A DNA stretch of 64,000 nucleotides from Desulfobulbus propionicus (GCA_002748755.1 PDTD01000014.1:26223-90222), one strand, 5' to 3'; counted from the first letter of the stretch, positions 26,971 through 36,840 are shown. Notes: generated by a model not told the origin, from the sequence alone. Program-made: numbers and translations.

Positions 26971-28644
26971 TTAAATAATACGTGGGGTAAGAAGAATGAC
27001 CAGTTCACGTTTTTGATGGATTTTTTCTTCCGCACCAAAGAGGTAGCGTATGATCGGGATGTCTCCCAAAACGGGCAGGAAGGAGCTGTCAGTGGACTCA
27101 ACCTCATCGATCAGACCACCGATGATGAGCATTTCACCGTTGTTGACTTCGACCATGGTGGACATCTCACGAATGCTCACCTTGGGCAGCCCGATTTCAA
27201 AATTAGCCCCAAAAGTCCGGTATTCAATGGGATCATCAATCAGATCCGTGGTAACGGGAGTCAGGTGGAGAATAACCTTGTTGTCATTGATGATGGACGC
27301 CATGACACCCAGGGAGACACCTTCAACGACATTGCCGACCTCTACGCTATAGGAAATAATTCTTCCATTTTCGGTCACTTCCTCATCCCTTTCCATCTCC
27401 TGAACATAGGCGATATCCCTGCCGACACTGATCAAGGCCGGTTGACCATTGAGAACCGTCACCTTGGGATTGGAAAGAACATTGGCGTCACCCTGCTCGT
27501 TCAGGGCGCTGAGCATCACGGAAAAATCAAGGGGACTCATGGTGACCGAACTGACAAACTGGGTAATACTGTCCCCATCACCTTGAGCTGGCACCCAGGG
27601 ATAGACCTGCCCGAGCTGAGTAGCTGTATCAGCAGTAATATTACCTAGATAGGTGGTACCTGTTATGTCGAAATCTTTGAGCACCCCGCTCCAGTCAAGA
27701 CCAATCTTGGAGTCGTCCCGGAGATAGACCTCAATGATCTTGGCCTCAAGGATAACCTGTCGGTACAGCTCTTTCTTCAGGGTTTCCAGGTAGAGATCGA
27801 CTTTTTCCAGCAGGGGCCTGGGCGCCGTAACCGTAATCAGTCCCACGGACTTGTCAATGGTGTAGTAGGAGGAGCCTGAGGCAACACGACGGGTCGCCTT
27901 CGGTTCAGCGGGGGCCTCATCCTCTGCGTCTTCTTCCAGGTCAGGAACACCGGTTTCTTTGCTTTCTTCTTTGGTGGTGGTCCACTGCTGCATGATCACA
28001 TCCAGGTTGATCTGGATATTTTCCCAGACGTCAAAGGTGTTCTCTTCACTGGTTATTTTGACGGTGCCTTCCGTGCCTGTGGCAGCTTCCCTGTCCATGA
28101 GGTAGTTCCCGCCAACCGTGGTGTTGTAGTTCCCCTTCATGTGAGGAATGGCAATATAAAATTTTCTGGTCTCACGGTATTTGACCACAATGGTATTGTT
28201 GACCACCTCCTGATAATAGTCCACCTGGCGGAGCAGGTTATCGATGGCCTCGAAATAGTTATCGTCTGCTGCAATATTGACATCAACCAGGACATCGCGT
28301 TCAACGTCACTTGCCCAGCTCACGCTCATGCCTTTCAGCGCTGCCAGCCGGTTGAGGATATCCCACAGAGGCTGAGGCCCACCGGTGGAACGTATGGTCG
28401 CGCCAACCTTGAGTTGAAAGTCAGACTCTTCCGTGTCCAGGTCCTCTCCTGTATTGATATCAGCAGCAAGATAGCCCGGCGTCTGGAAACGAACTGGCAG
28501 TTGAGCGGGTTTGGACGGCTCAGGCAGGTCTGCTTGAATCGCATTGTCCATAGGCGGCTCTTGCACGTCGTTTTGAGCACAGGATACGAGTGCAAAAGCA
28601 AACAACGAGAAGAGTGTCGTTATTTTGATTGTAGGTAACTTCAT
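26971..28644 (-). CDS. Type IV pilus secretin, MshL/PilQ C-terminal type, lipoprotein signal
   Basis: A 557-residue outer-membrane pore subunit. The signal peptide ends ALVSC, a likely lipidation site. The N-terminal region carries the MshL-like short-domain segment (GATIRSTGGPQPLWDILNRLAALKGM), followed by an N1/N3-type ring domain. The C-terminal secretin core includes VLSNPKVTVLNGQPALISVG, VEVNNGEMLIIGGLI and the terminal LVILLTPRII. The start at 28644 has GAGGA 8 bases upstream. Its partner just upstream has the AMIN domains that a normal PilQ would carry in the same chain, so the secretin function appears to be divided between two genes. Confidence 0.88.
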   Translation of the reverse strand: MKLPTIKITTLFSLFAFALVSCAQNDVQEPPMDNAIQADLPEPSKPAQLPVRFQTPGYLAADINTGEDLDTEESDFQLKVGATIRSTGGPQPLWDILNRLAALKGMSVSWASDVERDVLVDVNIAADDNYFEAIDNLLRQVDYYQEVVNNTIVVKYRETRKFYIAIPHMKGNYNTTVGGNYLMDREAATGTEGTVKITSEENTFDVWENIQINLDVIMQQWTTTKEESKETGVPDLEEDAEDEAPAEPKATRRVASGSSYYTIDKSVGLITVTAPRPLLEKVDLYLETLKKELYRQVILEAKIIEVYLRDDSKIGLDWSGVLKDFDITGTTYLGNITADTATQLGQVYPWVPAQGDGDSITQFVSSVTMSPLDFSVMLSALNEQGDANVLSNPKVTVLNGQPALISVGRDIAYVQEMERDEEVTENGRIISYSVEVGNVVEGVSLGVMASIINDNKVILHLTPVTTDLIDDPIEYRTFGANFEIGLPKVSIREMSTMVEVNNGEMLIIGGLIDEVESTDSSFLPVLGDIPIIRYLFGAEEKIHQKRELVILLTPRII

Positions 28645-28676
28645 AAGGGCTTTCCTCAAGTCGTGTCTGATGGCAA

Positions 28677-30539
28677 TTACATGGATTGATTACGTGCAAG
28701 TCTACCTTTGATATACTTTGCCAGGTCAGGTGGTATTCTAATACCTGATAACAGGAGCGCCTGGTATTGTTCAGTCGCTTTCGCCTGGTCGCCCATGTTG
28801 TCGTATATACGGGCAACAGCAACCATTGAAGCTAAGTTTCTCCCATAGAGTTCATCATGTCTGTGATACAGTTTGAGGGCGTTTTGAGGCTCTCCATGGG
28901 TTTCGATAAAGGCAGCGTAGCTGAGAAGCGCTTCCCGACTGGGTTTTTCCATACTGATGGCCTGGTCAAAATACTCAATGGCGTTACCGGTTTCCTGCAT
29001 GTTGGCAGATGCAATGGCTGCCGTCAGAGCAGCGCCAGTATGTGTACTGTCTATGGCCAACGCCTTTTGGGCAAAAAAGATGGCTTTGGCATTCTGGTGG
29101 AGATGCACCAGGAAGAGAGATGCTATCCGGTTGGCGAGGTTGGCATTGTCGGGCCAGAGTTCCAGCGCCTTTTCATGTAACAGGATGGCCGATTCAAAAT
29201 CTTCACGTTTTTCCAAAGCCTTGGCTTGGTTTATCAGCTGCTTGGCCTCGGCAACTTCTTTGGGAATACTCATCTGCTGCCTGATGGTCAGGGCCTCAGC
29301 ATCCCTGACCTCGGGATCTGTTTCAAAAGTAATCTCAGAACTGCCCCCGCTTGCCCAATTGTAGGTTTTGTCTTTGGGCAGAATCACCAGGGTGTTGAAC
29401 CGCTCTTCTTTCTGCAGGTCCTTCAGGTTCATGATGACGTCCAGGGCAAAATCCCAGGGCACCTGATCCAGGGAGAGGGTAAGAGATCCACTTACTGATT
29501 CATCAACAATGATATTGATGCCGCTCACCTCGCGGAAGATACGAAAGACGTTATGAAGATCTGTCTTATAAAAATCCACGGTGATACGTTTTTTTACGTA
29601 TCCTGAGAAAAGAAAGGCATCCTGGATCTGTTGTTCTTCCGCCTCAGGAGAGAGCTGTCTGGCCAGAGGATTGACATCCGGCAGGTGGCTTTCGATGGAA
29701 GTCTGTTCCTGGATGATTGATGCCACCTCATCGGCTTTTGCGGCCTCTTCTATAACGATCTCAAGTCCTCTCTCAACAGTATTGATGGTGAACGGAAAGA
29801 GTTCGTCGTCCATGGCTTCTAAAACAAAACGGAGGCCGCTTCCGCGTTTGGTGACCCGTATCTGGGCCAGGGAGGCGGAGTTTACCTGCTGTTCCTGGAG
29901 GAGGTCGTCACCGGTGGCATTGTTGACATCGATGAAAAGGCGGGCCGGATTGGCTCCATCCTTGTCGAGAATGTCATAGGTATAATCCGTGAGCGGCGTG
30001 TTGCCGACAAGGACAATTCGGGTTTGGGTATCAGTGGGAGATACGTCAATCTGTTCAATGACCTGCGCGGCCACCGGATTGGGCTCAGCGAAATCAGTTT
30101 TGCTTTCCCCTTTGGCAAGATGGAGCAGGATGCGGTTGCCAACCTGTTCGGAGGTGAAATCATGTTCCTGGTCAAGGAGAATTTCTACTCGGGCCAGCGA
30201 AGGTGTCATATCAGACAAGGTTTTGGTTTGAACGACAACGCCCGGTATATCTACTGCCTGACGGAAATCCCCTGCAAATTCAGCCTCAGCGATGTCGACT
30301 ATGATCCTGGGCGGGTTGAACAGTTTGTAGGAGGTAAAGGAAGGCTCACCATCCGTAGCCAGGGTGATGTGATAGGCTGCATCGGTCTCCTGGCTGGTAA
30401 CATCAGAAATGTGAACCAGCTCAGCGGCCGTTGCACTGGCGGCAACAAACAGCGCGGATGCGGCGAGGCCAACCAGATATTTTCGTGCTGAGATATGAAT
30501 CTGGGACACCAGAGCGCGCGGGAAAGATTGGTGCAACAT
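28677..30539 (-). CDS. AMIN-domain / secretin-N / TPR protein (PilQ N-terminal half)
   Basis: A 620-residue secreted protein with an unusual make-up. A signal-type N-terminus (AASALFVAASATAAEL) is followed by two AMIN domains (FNPPRIIVDIAEAEF and ARLFIDVNNATGDDL are core strands), which bind peptidoglycan in PilQ. Then comes an STN/secretin-N domain (ITVDFYKTDLHNVFRIFREV…SGSLTLSLDQVPWDFALDVI). The C-terminal 270 residues hold TPR-like helices. No secretin pore domain follows: the chain ends, and the next gene supplies it. It lies between pilP and the secretin gene, so it likely forms the periplasmic part of the same complex, with the TPRs acting in pilotin-like assembly (inference). Confidence 0.8.
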   Translation of the reverse strand: MLHQSFPRALVSQIHISARKYLVGLAASALFVAASATAAELVHISDVTSQETDAAYHITLATDGEPSFTSYKLFNPPRIIVDIAEAEFAGDFRQAVDIPGVVVQTKTLSDMTPSLARVEILLDQEHDFTSEQVGNRILLHLAKGESKTDFAEPNPVAAQVIEQIDVSPTDTQTRIVLVGNTPLTDYTYDILDKDGANPARLFIDVNNATGDDLLQEQQVNSASLAQIRVTKRGSGLRFVLEAMDDELFPFTINTVERGLEIVIEEAAKADEVASIIQEQTSIESHLPDVNPLARQLSPEAEEQQIQDAFLFSGYVKKRITVDFYKTDLHNVFRIFREVSGINIIVDESVSGSLTLSLDQVPWDFALDVIMNLKDLQKEERFNTLVILPKDKTYNWASGGSSEITFETDPEVRDAEALTIRQQMSIPKEVAEAKQLINQAKALEKREDFESAILLHEKALELWPDNANLANRIASLFLVHLHQNAKAIFFAQKALAIDSTHTGAALTAAIASANMQETGNAIEYFDQAISMEKPSREALLSYAAFIETHGEPQNALKLYHRHDELYGRNLASMVAVARIYDNMGDQAKATEQYQALLLSGIRIPPDLAKYIKGRLARNQSM

Positions 30540-30541
30540 GT

Positions 30542-31090
30542 TTACTCGTCCCCCTCTTTATTTAATTTCATTGTATAGGTGCTCAATATTTCTTTCCCTG
30601 CACGGGTGACTGCTCGTTCTTCTATGAGCACTTGCGATGTCTCTATTTCTTTAACCGTTCCTCTTTTCCCGATGAGCATGCCGGTCCGAAGGATGTATCC
30701 TTTGCCGGTCACGTCCTGTGCCATGGCAAATCGCTCTCCGTCGGTGGTTAAAATGGCGACCAGCTGCAGTTGTCCTGGTTCAAAGAGCTGCATGCCCGTG
30801 AGAACCCTGTCCTCATCGATGATTTCGTTGGGATCAGGGCCGCTCTGGGTGGCCTCCTGGGACAGAAAGGGTACAAAAGGGTCATGGCGGGCATCAAGAG
30901 GGTATTCGTAGGACGGTGCATCGCCAGCCCCGGGGTCGTTCTCTACGGTGTCACCGGGAAGGTTTTCAGCTCCAGCCGCAGGCTGCACCATAACACCAGA
31001 AACTAAGAAAATGGTGAACAGAGCTGATACTTTTTTACGCAGCGGCATACTCTTGTGATCCGCGTATGTGGTTGTTCGTTGAGCTAGCAT
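30542..31090 (-). CDS. pilP: Type IV pilus alignment-complex protein PilP
   Basis: A 182-residue periplasmic protein. The N-terminal export signal starts at MPLRKKVSALFTIFLV. The proline-rich linker has the diagnostic YPLDARHDPFVPF. The C-terminal beta-domain (LQLVAILTTDGERFAMAQDVTGKGY) is the HR-like fold that docks on the secretin N0 domain. It bridges PilNO and PilQ. The first start at 31090 has AGGA upstream; a start at 31048 is also possible. Two bases separate its stop from the AMIN protein start. Confidence 0.88.
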   Translation of the reverse strand: MLAQRTTTYADHKSMPLRKKVSALFTIFLVSGVMVQPAAGAENLPGDTVENDPGAGDAPSYEYPLDARHDPFVPFLSQEATQSGPDPNEIIDEDRVLTGMQLFEPGQLQLVAILTTDGERFAMAQDVTGKGYILRTGMLIGKRGTVKEIETSQVLIEERAVTRAGKEILSTYTMKLNKEGDE

Positions 31091-31117
31091 TGTTTTTTCG
31101 TCCTGCTGAGTTATCCA

Positions 31118-31735
31118 TTATTTCTTCTTGTTCGGCGGAGGCAGAGCCTTGTCGGTGAACCTGTAGGTCAGGAGTTGACATTGGGAACTGAGCAGCATTT
31201 CCCCGGCCTCTTTTAAGGGCGCCCCCATGGTGATGTTGTTTACTGTGACCAGACGCTTCATTTTACTGACCTGATCCAGGAAAAAACCCATGTTGTGATA
31301 AGGACCTTTGGTTTCTATGTTGATGGGGATGGTGGCATAGAAGTCTTGCGGCATTTCTGCTCCCGGCCTGAAGCTTAAAAAGTCCAGCCCTGCGCCTTTT
31401 CCAAGGTCAGAGATGGTTCTCAGGAGATCAGGGATCTCCTGAGATTTTGGAAGGATTGCGGCCTTTTCAGCAAATCTGGCTTGGGTTTCTTGCAGGTTTT
31501 TCTCATATTTGCTGCGATTGCGAACGGTCTGCTCAGCTTTTCTCAACTGGATTTGCGCCTGCTTGATCTGCCTCTCAACCTGGGTTATCTGTTGGGACGT
31601 TGGCTTGTACATGAACCAGAATGCAGCCAGCAGTGGCAAGAGAAGAAGCGCTATTGCCAGAGCGGCCTTGAGCTTCACGTCCAGCGGCAGATACTTCTCA
31701 TCTATAAATGTGTCGAATTTGCTCTTGTTTTTCAT
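31118..31735 (-). CDS. pilO: Type IV pilus inner-membrane protein PilO
   Basis: A 205-residue protein with one N-terminal membrane helix (LAIALLLLPLLAAFWFMY), then a long coiled coil (QITQVERQIKQAQIQLRKAE) and a C-terminal ferredoxin-like domain (FLSFRPGAEMPQDFYATIPI). This is the standard PilO layout. It dimerises with PilN and links the cytoplasmic motor to PilP and the secretin. It is in the order pilM-N-O-P, with short spacers. Confidence 0.92.
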   Translation of the reverse strand: MKNKSKFDTFIDEKYLPLDVKLKAALAIALLLLPLLAAFWFMYKPTSQQITQVERQIKQAQIQLRKAEQTVRNRSKYEKNLQETQARFAEKAAILPKSQEIPDLLRTISDLGKGAGLDFLSFRPGAEMPQDFYATIPINIETKGPYHNMGFFLDQVSKMKRLVTVNNITMGAPLKEAGEMLLSSQCQLLTYRFTDKALPPPNKKK

Positions 31736-31761
31736 GAGATCCGGGCTGTATGATTATCGAG

Positions 31762-32340
31762 TTACTTGTTTGAGGCTGGTTGTTGGGCCTCTTTCGACGG
31801 GTTCGGCAGGCTGCAGGAGATATCAAACCCTTTCAATTTTCTACCGGCGTATGTCTTCATTGATGATCCTGCCAGGGTAACAGCTTGAATATATTCTGAA
31901 CTTTTCAGGTCATCCATGAACTTGGCAATGGTGCGATTGTCTAAAGCCATGCCTTTGAGTTTTAGGCTGTTGTTTTTTTGTATCAGGGATTCAAGCCACA
32001 TCCTCTGGGGGGGGACAAAGGAAGACACCTCGTCCAAGGCGTGGACCGTGAGTGAGGAACTCTGTTTGAGTTCATCGATTATGGCTATGCGTCTTTCCAA
32101 AGTCAGTTTATCCGTCTCAAGCTTCTTTATCTCATTGAGTAATTTTTGGTGTTGGCGTATTTGGGCCTGGAGTTGTTTATGCGTCTGCTGTTTACTGGCC
32201 AGGGTGTTTTTTTGAACGAACAGGACCGCAGCCGCAACGATAAGGACAACAAAGAACAGGCTGATAAAGCCCATGACTTGCTTCGTGGCTCGATATCGAC
32301 GCTTGATCTCTCTGACAGGAAGAAGATTTATGTGTGTCAT
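31762..32340 (-). CDS. pilN: Type IV pilus inner-membrane protein PilN
   Basis: A 192-residue bitopic protein. The N-terminal INLLPVREIKRRYR is the conserved cytoplasmic tail that binds PilM. It is followed by one membrane helix (MGFISLFFVVLIVAAAVLF), a coiled coil rich in K, Q and L, and a periplasmic ferredoxin-like domain. It is three bases downstream of pilM. Confidence 0.93.
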   Translation of the reverse strand: MTHINLLPVREIKRRYRATKQVMGFISLFFVVLIVAAAVLFVQKNTLASKQQTHKQLQAQIRQHQKLLNEIKKLETDKLTLERRIAIIDELKQSSSLTVHALDEVSSFVPPQRMWLESLIQKNNSLKLKGMALDNRTIAKFMDDLKSSEYIQAVTLAGSSMKTYAGRKLKGFDISCSLPNPSKEAQQPASNK

Positions 32341-32343
32341 GTC

Positions 32344-33393
32344 TTAAAAGGGTGCTTGTCTTATGGCTAAGCCGGTTGCAATAGCCATTTCCGGGGCTAT
32401 TGATTGAAGATAGTGTGCATCAATTTTCTTCTCGTCGACTTTCATGGTCGCAAAGGGGTTAAAGGCGATAACACGAAGTGCAGTTTCCTCCTCGATGTAG
32501 TCGATCAGTCCAGCCACTTTGCTGCCCCCGCCGCTCAGGACCAGCGCTGTAAGCGGGTTGCTGGGATTATTGGCCGTATACAGGTCCACGGCCTTTTTTA
32601 TTTCCAGGATCCATTGGGTACAGGTCTGGTTAAAAACATCTTCTATTATTTCTCTGCTTTCATCGGCCTGGATATGGCCCAGTTTAATTTGTTCGGCCTG
32701 ATCTTCGTCAATATCCAAGGCGTTGGCCAACTGTATGGTCAGTTGATTGCTGCCAACGACCACGTCCCGGGCGAGAACGCTTATCCCCTCCTTGAGGATA
32801 TTGATGTTCATTTTGGAGGCCCCGATGTCGACCAGGGCAATAGTATTCTGCTCCTCACCGGTGGAGAGTTCCCAGATATTTTCCAGGGCAAAGCCGTCGA
32901 CGTCCACCAGAACGGTTTTCAGGTTCAGCTCTTCCATCATCATGAGATAGTCATCGACAACTTCTTTTTTTGCAGCAACGAGCATAATATCGCTTCGTCC
33001 TTCCTCTCGGCTGCTGGTGGGCAGTTGATGATAATCGAGATAGACATCATCGATATCAAAGGGGATGTACTGCTCGGCCTCTGCAAGGATATAGTTTTGC
33101 AGCTCGTCGCCTTCCATGTATTCAAGGTTGATCTTCTTGACGATAACTGAATAACCGGAGATGGAGAGCCCGATACGTTTATTTTTTATTTTCAAGTTGT
33201 TAAAGAGAGATGCAATGATCTGGCCGACGATTTCTGGTTCTTGGAGTACACCATCTTCGACCGCTCCTTCAGGGAGCAGGGCGCTGCCAACAGCCGAGAG
33301 CTTATATCCTTTCCCAGAGCGTCGGAGTTGGCAAATCTTCACCGCATGAGAGCCTATGTCTACCCCGGTGATGAGCTGATCTTTTTTAGCCAT
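32344..33393 (-). CDS. pilM: Type IV pilus actin-like ATPase PilM
   Basis: A 349-residue cytoplasmic FtsA-like protein. The phosphate-1 motif is GVDIGSHAVKICQL; later ALVDIGASKMNINIL and VLSGGGSKVAGL are the phosphate-2 and adenosine motifs. PilM forms the cytosolic ring that couples to PilN and the extension/retraction motors. It is the first gene of the minus-strand pilMNOP cluster, and the pilus motor and pilin genes are not in this window. The start has an AAGAGATAATC upstream. Confidence 0.94.
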   Translation of the reverse strand: MAKKDQLITGVDIGSHAVKICQLRRSGKGYKLSAVGSALLPEGAVEDGVLQEPEIVGQIIASLFNNLKIKNKRIGLSISGYSVIVKKINLEYMEGDELQNYILAEAEQYIPFDIDDVYLDYHQLPTSSREEGRSDIMLVAAKKEVVDDYLMMMEELNLKTVLVDVDGFALENIWELSTGEEQNTIALVDIGASKMNINILKEGISVLARDVVVGSNQLTIQLANALDIDEDQAEQIKLGHIQADESREIIEDVFNQTCTQWILEIKKAVDLYTANNPSNPLTALVLSGGGSKVAGLIDYIEEETALRVIAFNPFATMKVDEKKIDAHYLQSIAPEMAIATGLAIRQAPF

Positions 33394-33705
33394 GATTATC
33401 TCTTAGAAATTGTGAATGCAGGAGCTTGAATTGACAGGGAAATATACGACTGTCTCTAGATATTAAGCACATAAACCGCTGCGTTTGTCAAGTGTCGAGC
33501 ATAATTTTTTTGTTTTTATTTTATTAAAAACAAAGGGATAGATATGGTCCCCTTGTGCTTTATCTTGTGTTATCCTTGCCTAATTTTTTAAAATAATTTT
33601 ATAAATAACATGTGGTTGTTATAGCCGAAATCCTGCTTGTATTTTTATGAGCTATCGGTTAGTTTGGCAGGCAACTTTATTCTCCATCTCCCCAGAGGCT
33701 TACGA
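33394..33705. other. 312-base AT-rich divergent region, pilM/lepB
   Basis: No gene seen. The centre (about 33500-33620) is very AT-rich. It must contain the promoter of the pil cluster (leftward) and of lepB (rightward). No clear -35/-10 pair or operator was identified by eye. Confidence 0.4.
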
Positions 33706-34356
33706 GTGACTTCTCATCCATCCCCTTCCAAAAAATCCGCCTGGCGTGAGAACGTTGAGGCGATTGTCATTGCCCTGATCCTGGCTCTGTTCATCCGGAC
33801 CTTTATTGTGCAGGCCTTTAAGATCCCCTCGGGGTCCATGCTGCCCACCTTGCAAATTGGCGACCATATTCTTGTTAATAAATTCATTTATGGTATCAAG
33901 ATCCCTTTTTCCGGCAAAGTGCTGGTGCCGGTAAAGGATCCGCAACCAAATGATATCATTGTTTTTAAATACCCGGAAAACCCCAAGTTGGACTACATTA
34001 AACGTGTTGTTGGCACAGCAGGACAAACTGTGGAGATCCGTGATAAAGTGGTCTTGATTGACGGGGTGGCCTTTGATGATAAGTACGGTGTTCACAGTGA
34101 CGTCAATATTTTGTCGGCAGCCCAGGGGCCAAGGGATAACTATGGTCCGGTGACCGTCCCGCCGGGTAAACTGTTTGTGATGGGAGACAACAGGGATAAC
34201 TCCTATGATGGGCGGTTTTGGGGATTTGTTGACCTGCAGGCGGTGCGGGGTAAAGCCTTTCTTATTTACTGGTCCTGGGATGTCCGGGCAGACCTTTTTT
34301 CTTTGGATCGATTCAGATCTGTTCGTTGGGGCCGTATTGGTGACCTTGTGCATTGA
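33706..34356 (+). CDS. lepB: Signal peptidase I
   Basis: A 216-residue membrane protease that removes Sec and Tat signal peptides. One N-terminal membrane helix (AIVIALILALFIRTFIVQA) leads into the catalytic Ser in PSGSMLPTL (S44) and the catalytic Lys in YIKRVVG (K99). The box-E motif MGDNRDNSYDGRFWGFV is intact. The GTG at 33706, preceded by AGAGG, is preferred to an upstream in-frame start in AT-rich sequence. It is followed after 12 bases by pyrB. Confidence 0.95.
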   Translation: MTSHPSPSKKSAWRENVEAIVIALILALFIRTFIVQAFKIPSGSMLPTLQIGDHILVNKFIYGIKIPFSGKVLVPVKDPQPNDIIVFKYPENPKLDYIKRVVGTAGQTVEIRDKVVLIDGVAFDDKYGVHSDVNILSAAQGPRDNYGPVTVPPGKLFVMGDNRDNSYDGRFWGFVDLQAVRGKAFLIYWSWDVRADLFSLDRFRSVRWGRIGDLVH

Positions 34357-34368
34357 AGCGGAGTACAC

Positions 34369-35301
34369 GTGGCAACAGGATATTTTTTCCCCCACAGGCA
34401 TGTTCTTGGAATTGATCAACTTTCCCCTGATGATATATCCCACATACTGCGCACGGCCAAATCCCTGAAGGAGATTTCGGCACGACCCATTAAAAAGGTG
34501 CCGACCTTACGAGGGCATACCATTATCAACCTTTTTTTTGAGCCCTCGACCCGTACCAGGTTGAGCTTTGAGATCGCAGCCAAAAGGATGAGCGCTGATA
34601 CCTTTACTCTTTCTCCGGCCACCAGCAGCGCAACCAAAGGGGAGACACTCATCGATACGGCCCGTACCCTTTCGGCCATGCATCCTGATGGTATCATTCT
34701 TCGCCACTCCTGTTCAGGGGCACCCCACATACTCGCCCGGCATGTGAACGCCTCGGTTATTAACGCCGGTGATGGTGCGCATGAGCACCCCTCCCAGGCC
34801 TTGCTCGACATGATGACCGTTCAGGAGCATAAAGGTCGCCTGCATGATCTCAAGGTTGCCATCATTGGGGACATTATGCACAGCAGGGTGGCTCACTCGG
34901 ATATAGAGGGCTTTACTAAGATGGGATCCCGTGTCCATGTGTTTGGACCCTCGACATTGATGCCCAAAGGATTGGTGAATCTCGGGGCCGTGGTCGAAAC
35001 CTCTTTGGAAGATGTCGTCCGTCGTGCTGACGTGGTCATGACACTGCGTATCCAGAAAGAGAGACAGAACGATCCTTTGCTCCCCTCGTTCAGGGAATAT
35101 GCCCGACATTTCAGTATTTCAAAAGAGATACTCTCCCTGGCCAAACCGGACGCCCTTGTCATGCATCCCGGGCCTGTGAACCGAGGGATAGAGTTAAGCC
35201 CGGAAGTCGCCGACAGTGGGCAATCGGTTATTCTCAATCAAGTGACCAATGGTGTGGCGGTTCGCATGGCCTTGCTGTATCTGGTCATGGGGAACGCCTG
35301 A
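34369..35301 (+). CDS. pyrB: Aspartate carbamoyltransferase, catalytic subunit
   Basis: A 310-residue enzyme that makes carbamoyl-aspartate in pyrimidine synthesis. The carbamoyl phosphate loop FEPSTRTRLSFE (about residue 57) is intact. HPSQALLDMMT and the MHPGPVNRG block near the C-terminus are also typical. The start is a GTG with GGAG upstream. No regulatory subunit (pyrI) is adjacent; pyrC follows after 270 bases. That gap contains an inverted repeat GGCAGCCCA / TGGGCTGCC (about 35419-35479), which might be a regulatory hairpin. Confidence 0.95.
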   Translation: MATGYFFPHRHVLGIDQLSPDDISHILRTAKSLKEISARPIKKVPTLRGHTIINLFFEPSTRTRLSFEIAAKRMSADTFTLSPATSSATKGETLIDTARTLSAMHPDGIILRHSCSGAPHILARHVNASVINAGDGAHEHPSQALLDMMTVQEHKGRLHDLKVAIIGDIMHSRVAHSDIEGFTKMGSRVHVFGPSTLMPKGLVNLGAVVETSLEDVVRRADVVMTLRIQKERQNDPLLPSFREYARHFSISKEILSLAKPDALVMHPGPVNRGIELSPEVADSGQSVILNQVTNGVAVRMALLYLVMGNA

Positions 35302-35571
35302 ATCCGCTGCGGAGTACAGACTGATACCCCATGGTCTCTTGTTGTGTAGGAAGCAAGCTGGAGCCAGGTATAGAGGAGCAGCTGCACCTCGTCGTCCTGC
35401 GGCAGGTTCAAAAACAGGGCAGCCCAAGCTCCGCTTTATTCGCTGAGCTGCTGTCGTACTCCCAACTCTGGGCTGCCTGGAGACGGAGGTATGCGCCAGC
35501 TTTGCCTCTGTACTGTTTCATAAACGCGCTCGGATGCAGACCACGGAAAATAGAGATCGGACAGTATCTTC

Positions 35572-36840
35572 ATGAACACCTCTTGGATTATTCAACAGGG
35601 CCGGGTTGTCGATCCGGTCAATGCCATTGATCGTTGCCAAGATTTGTATGTGCTAGACGGTATTCTCACCGCTGAGGCCTCCGCTCTACCTGATGATGTT
35701 CAAATTATTGACGCTAGGGGACAAATCGTTGTCCCAGGGCTGATTGATATGCATGTGCATCTTCGGGAACCCGGACATGAATACAAGGAGGATATTCTTT
35801 CCGGGACAAGAAGCGCAGTGTCCGGCGGCTTTACTGCTGTGGCGTGTATGCCCAATACCGTGCCCGTCAATGACAGCGGTGCTGTCTGTTCTTTTATTAA
35901 AGAGACAGCCCGTCAGGCGCCTGCCAGGGTGTATCCGGTGGCGGCGATCAGTAAGGGCAGTCTGGGGCGGGAACTCACAGAGATGGGTGACCTGCGCGAT
36001 CACGGGGCAGTGGCTGTGTCTGATGACGGACTCCCGGTTCGTGACAGTCAGCTTATGCGGCGTGCGCTGGAGTATGCCAGTGATTTTCAGTTGACCGTGA
36101 TTTCGCACTGTGAAGATCCGGCCTTGAGCAAGGGAGTGATGAACGAAGGCGCGAATTCCACCCTTCTTGGGTTGCAAGGTATCCCGGCGGCTGCTGAATC
36201 GGTCATGGTGTACCGGGATATCGCCCTGGCCGAGTTGACAGGTAAGCCGGTGCATATTGCCCATGTGAGCTGCGCCCAGTCCGTGGATCTGATCCGGGCT
36301 GCAAAAAAGCGCGGGGTTCAGGTGACTGCGGAAACCGCTCCCCATTATTTCAGCCTGACCGATGGGGCGGTTATCGGGTATGACACCAACGCGAAAATGC
36401 ATCCGCCGCTCAGGGAACAGGCCGATGTTGAGGCGATCATTGCCGCACTTGTTGATGGGACCATCGATGCCATAGCCACGGACCATGCTCCCCACTCCAG
36501 TTTGGAAAAGGATCTGGAGTTCGATCAAGCAGCCAATGGCATCATTGGGTTGGAAACCGCCTTGCCGTTAACCTTGGAGCTGGTACACCGGGATGTGCTG
36601 GATCTGACCCGCCTGGTCGAGCTGTTGTCCGTTTCCCCGGCCAGGATTCTGGGGGTGCAGGGAGGACATTTCTCCCCGGGAGAGAGGGCGGATATGACCA
36701 TTATTGACCCAGATCATGTCTTTTCGTACACAGAGGAGATGATTGTGTCCAAGAGTGTCAATACGCCCTATATCGGAAGACAGTTCAGAGGCAGGGCTGT
36801 GCTAACCATGGTGGATGGTGCTGTCCGGTTTTCCCTCTAA
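35572..36840 (+). CDS. pyrC: Dihydroorotase, type I
   Basis: A 422-residue zinc amidohydrolase that closes the ring to dihydroorotate. Zinc ligands appear in DMHVHLREPG, SHCEDP, HIAHVSC and ATDHAPH. The tail DMTIIDPDHVFSYT is also typical of type I enzymes. pyrB lies upstream, so the two steps are clustered. The stop codon TAA (36838-36840) forms the first bases of repeat copy 9, discussed under findings. Confidence 0.95.
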   Translation: MNTSWIIQQGRVVDPVNAIDRCQDLYVLDGILTAEASALPDDVQIIDARGQIVVPGLIDMHVHLREPGHEYKEDILSGTRSAVSGGFTAVACMPNTVPVNDSGAVCSFIKETARQAPARVYPVAAISKGSLGRELTEMGDLRDHGAVAVSDDGLPVRDSQLMRRALEYASDFQLTVISHCEDPALSKGVMNEGANSTLLGLQGIPAAAESVMVYRDIALAELTGKPVHIAHVSCAQSVDLIRAAKKRGVQVTAETAPHYFSLTDGAVIGYDTNAKMHPPLREQADVEAIIAALVDGTIDAIATDHAPHSSLEKDLEFDQAANGIIGLETALPLTLELVHRDVLDLTRLVELLSVSPARILGVQGGHFSPGERADMTIIDPDHVFSYTEEMIVSKSVNTPYIGRQFRGRAVLTMVDGAVRFSL

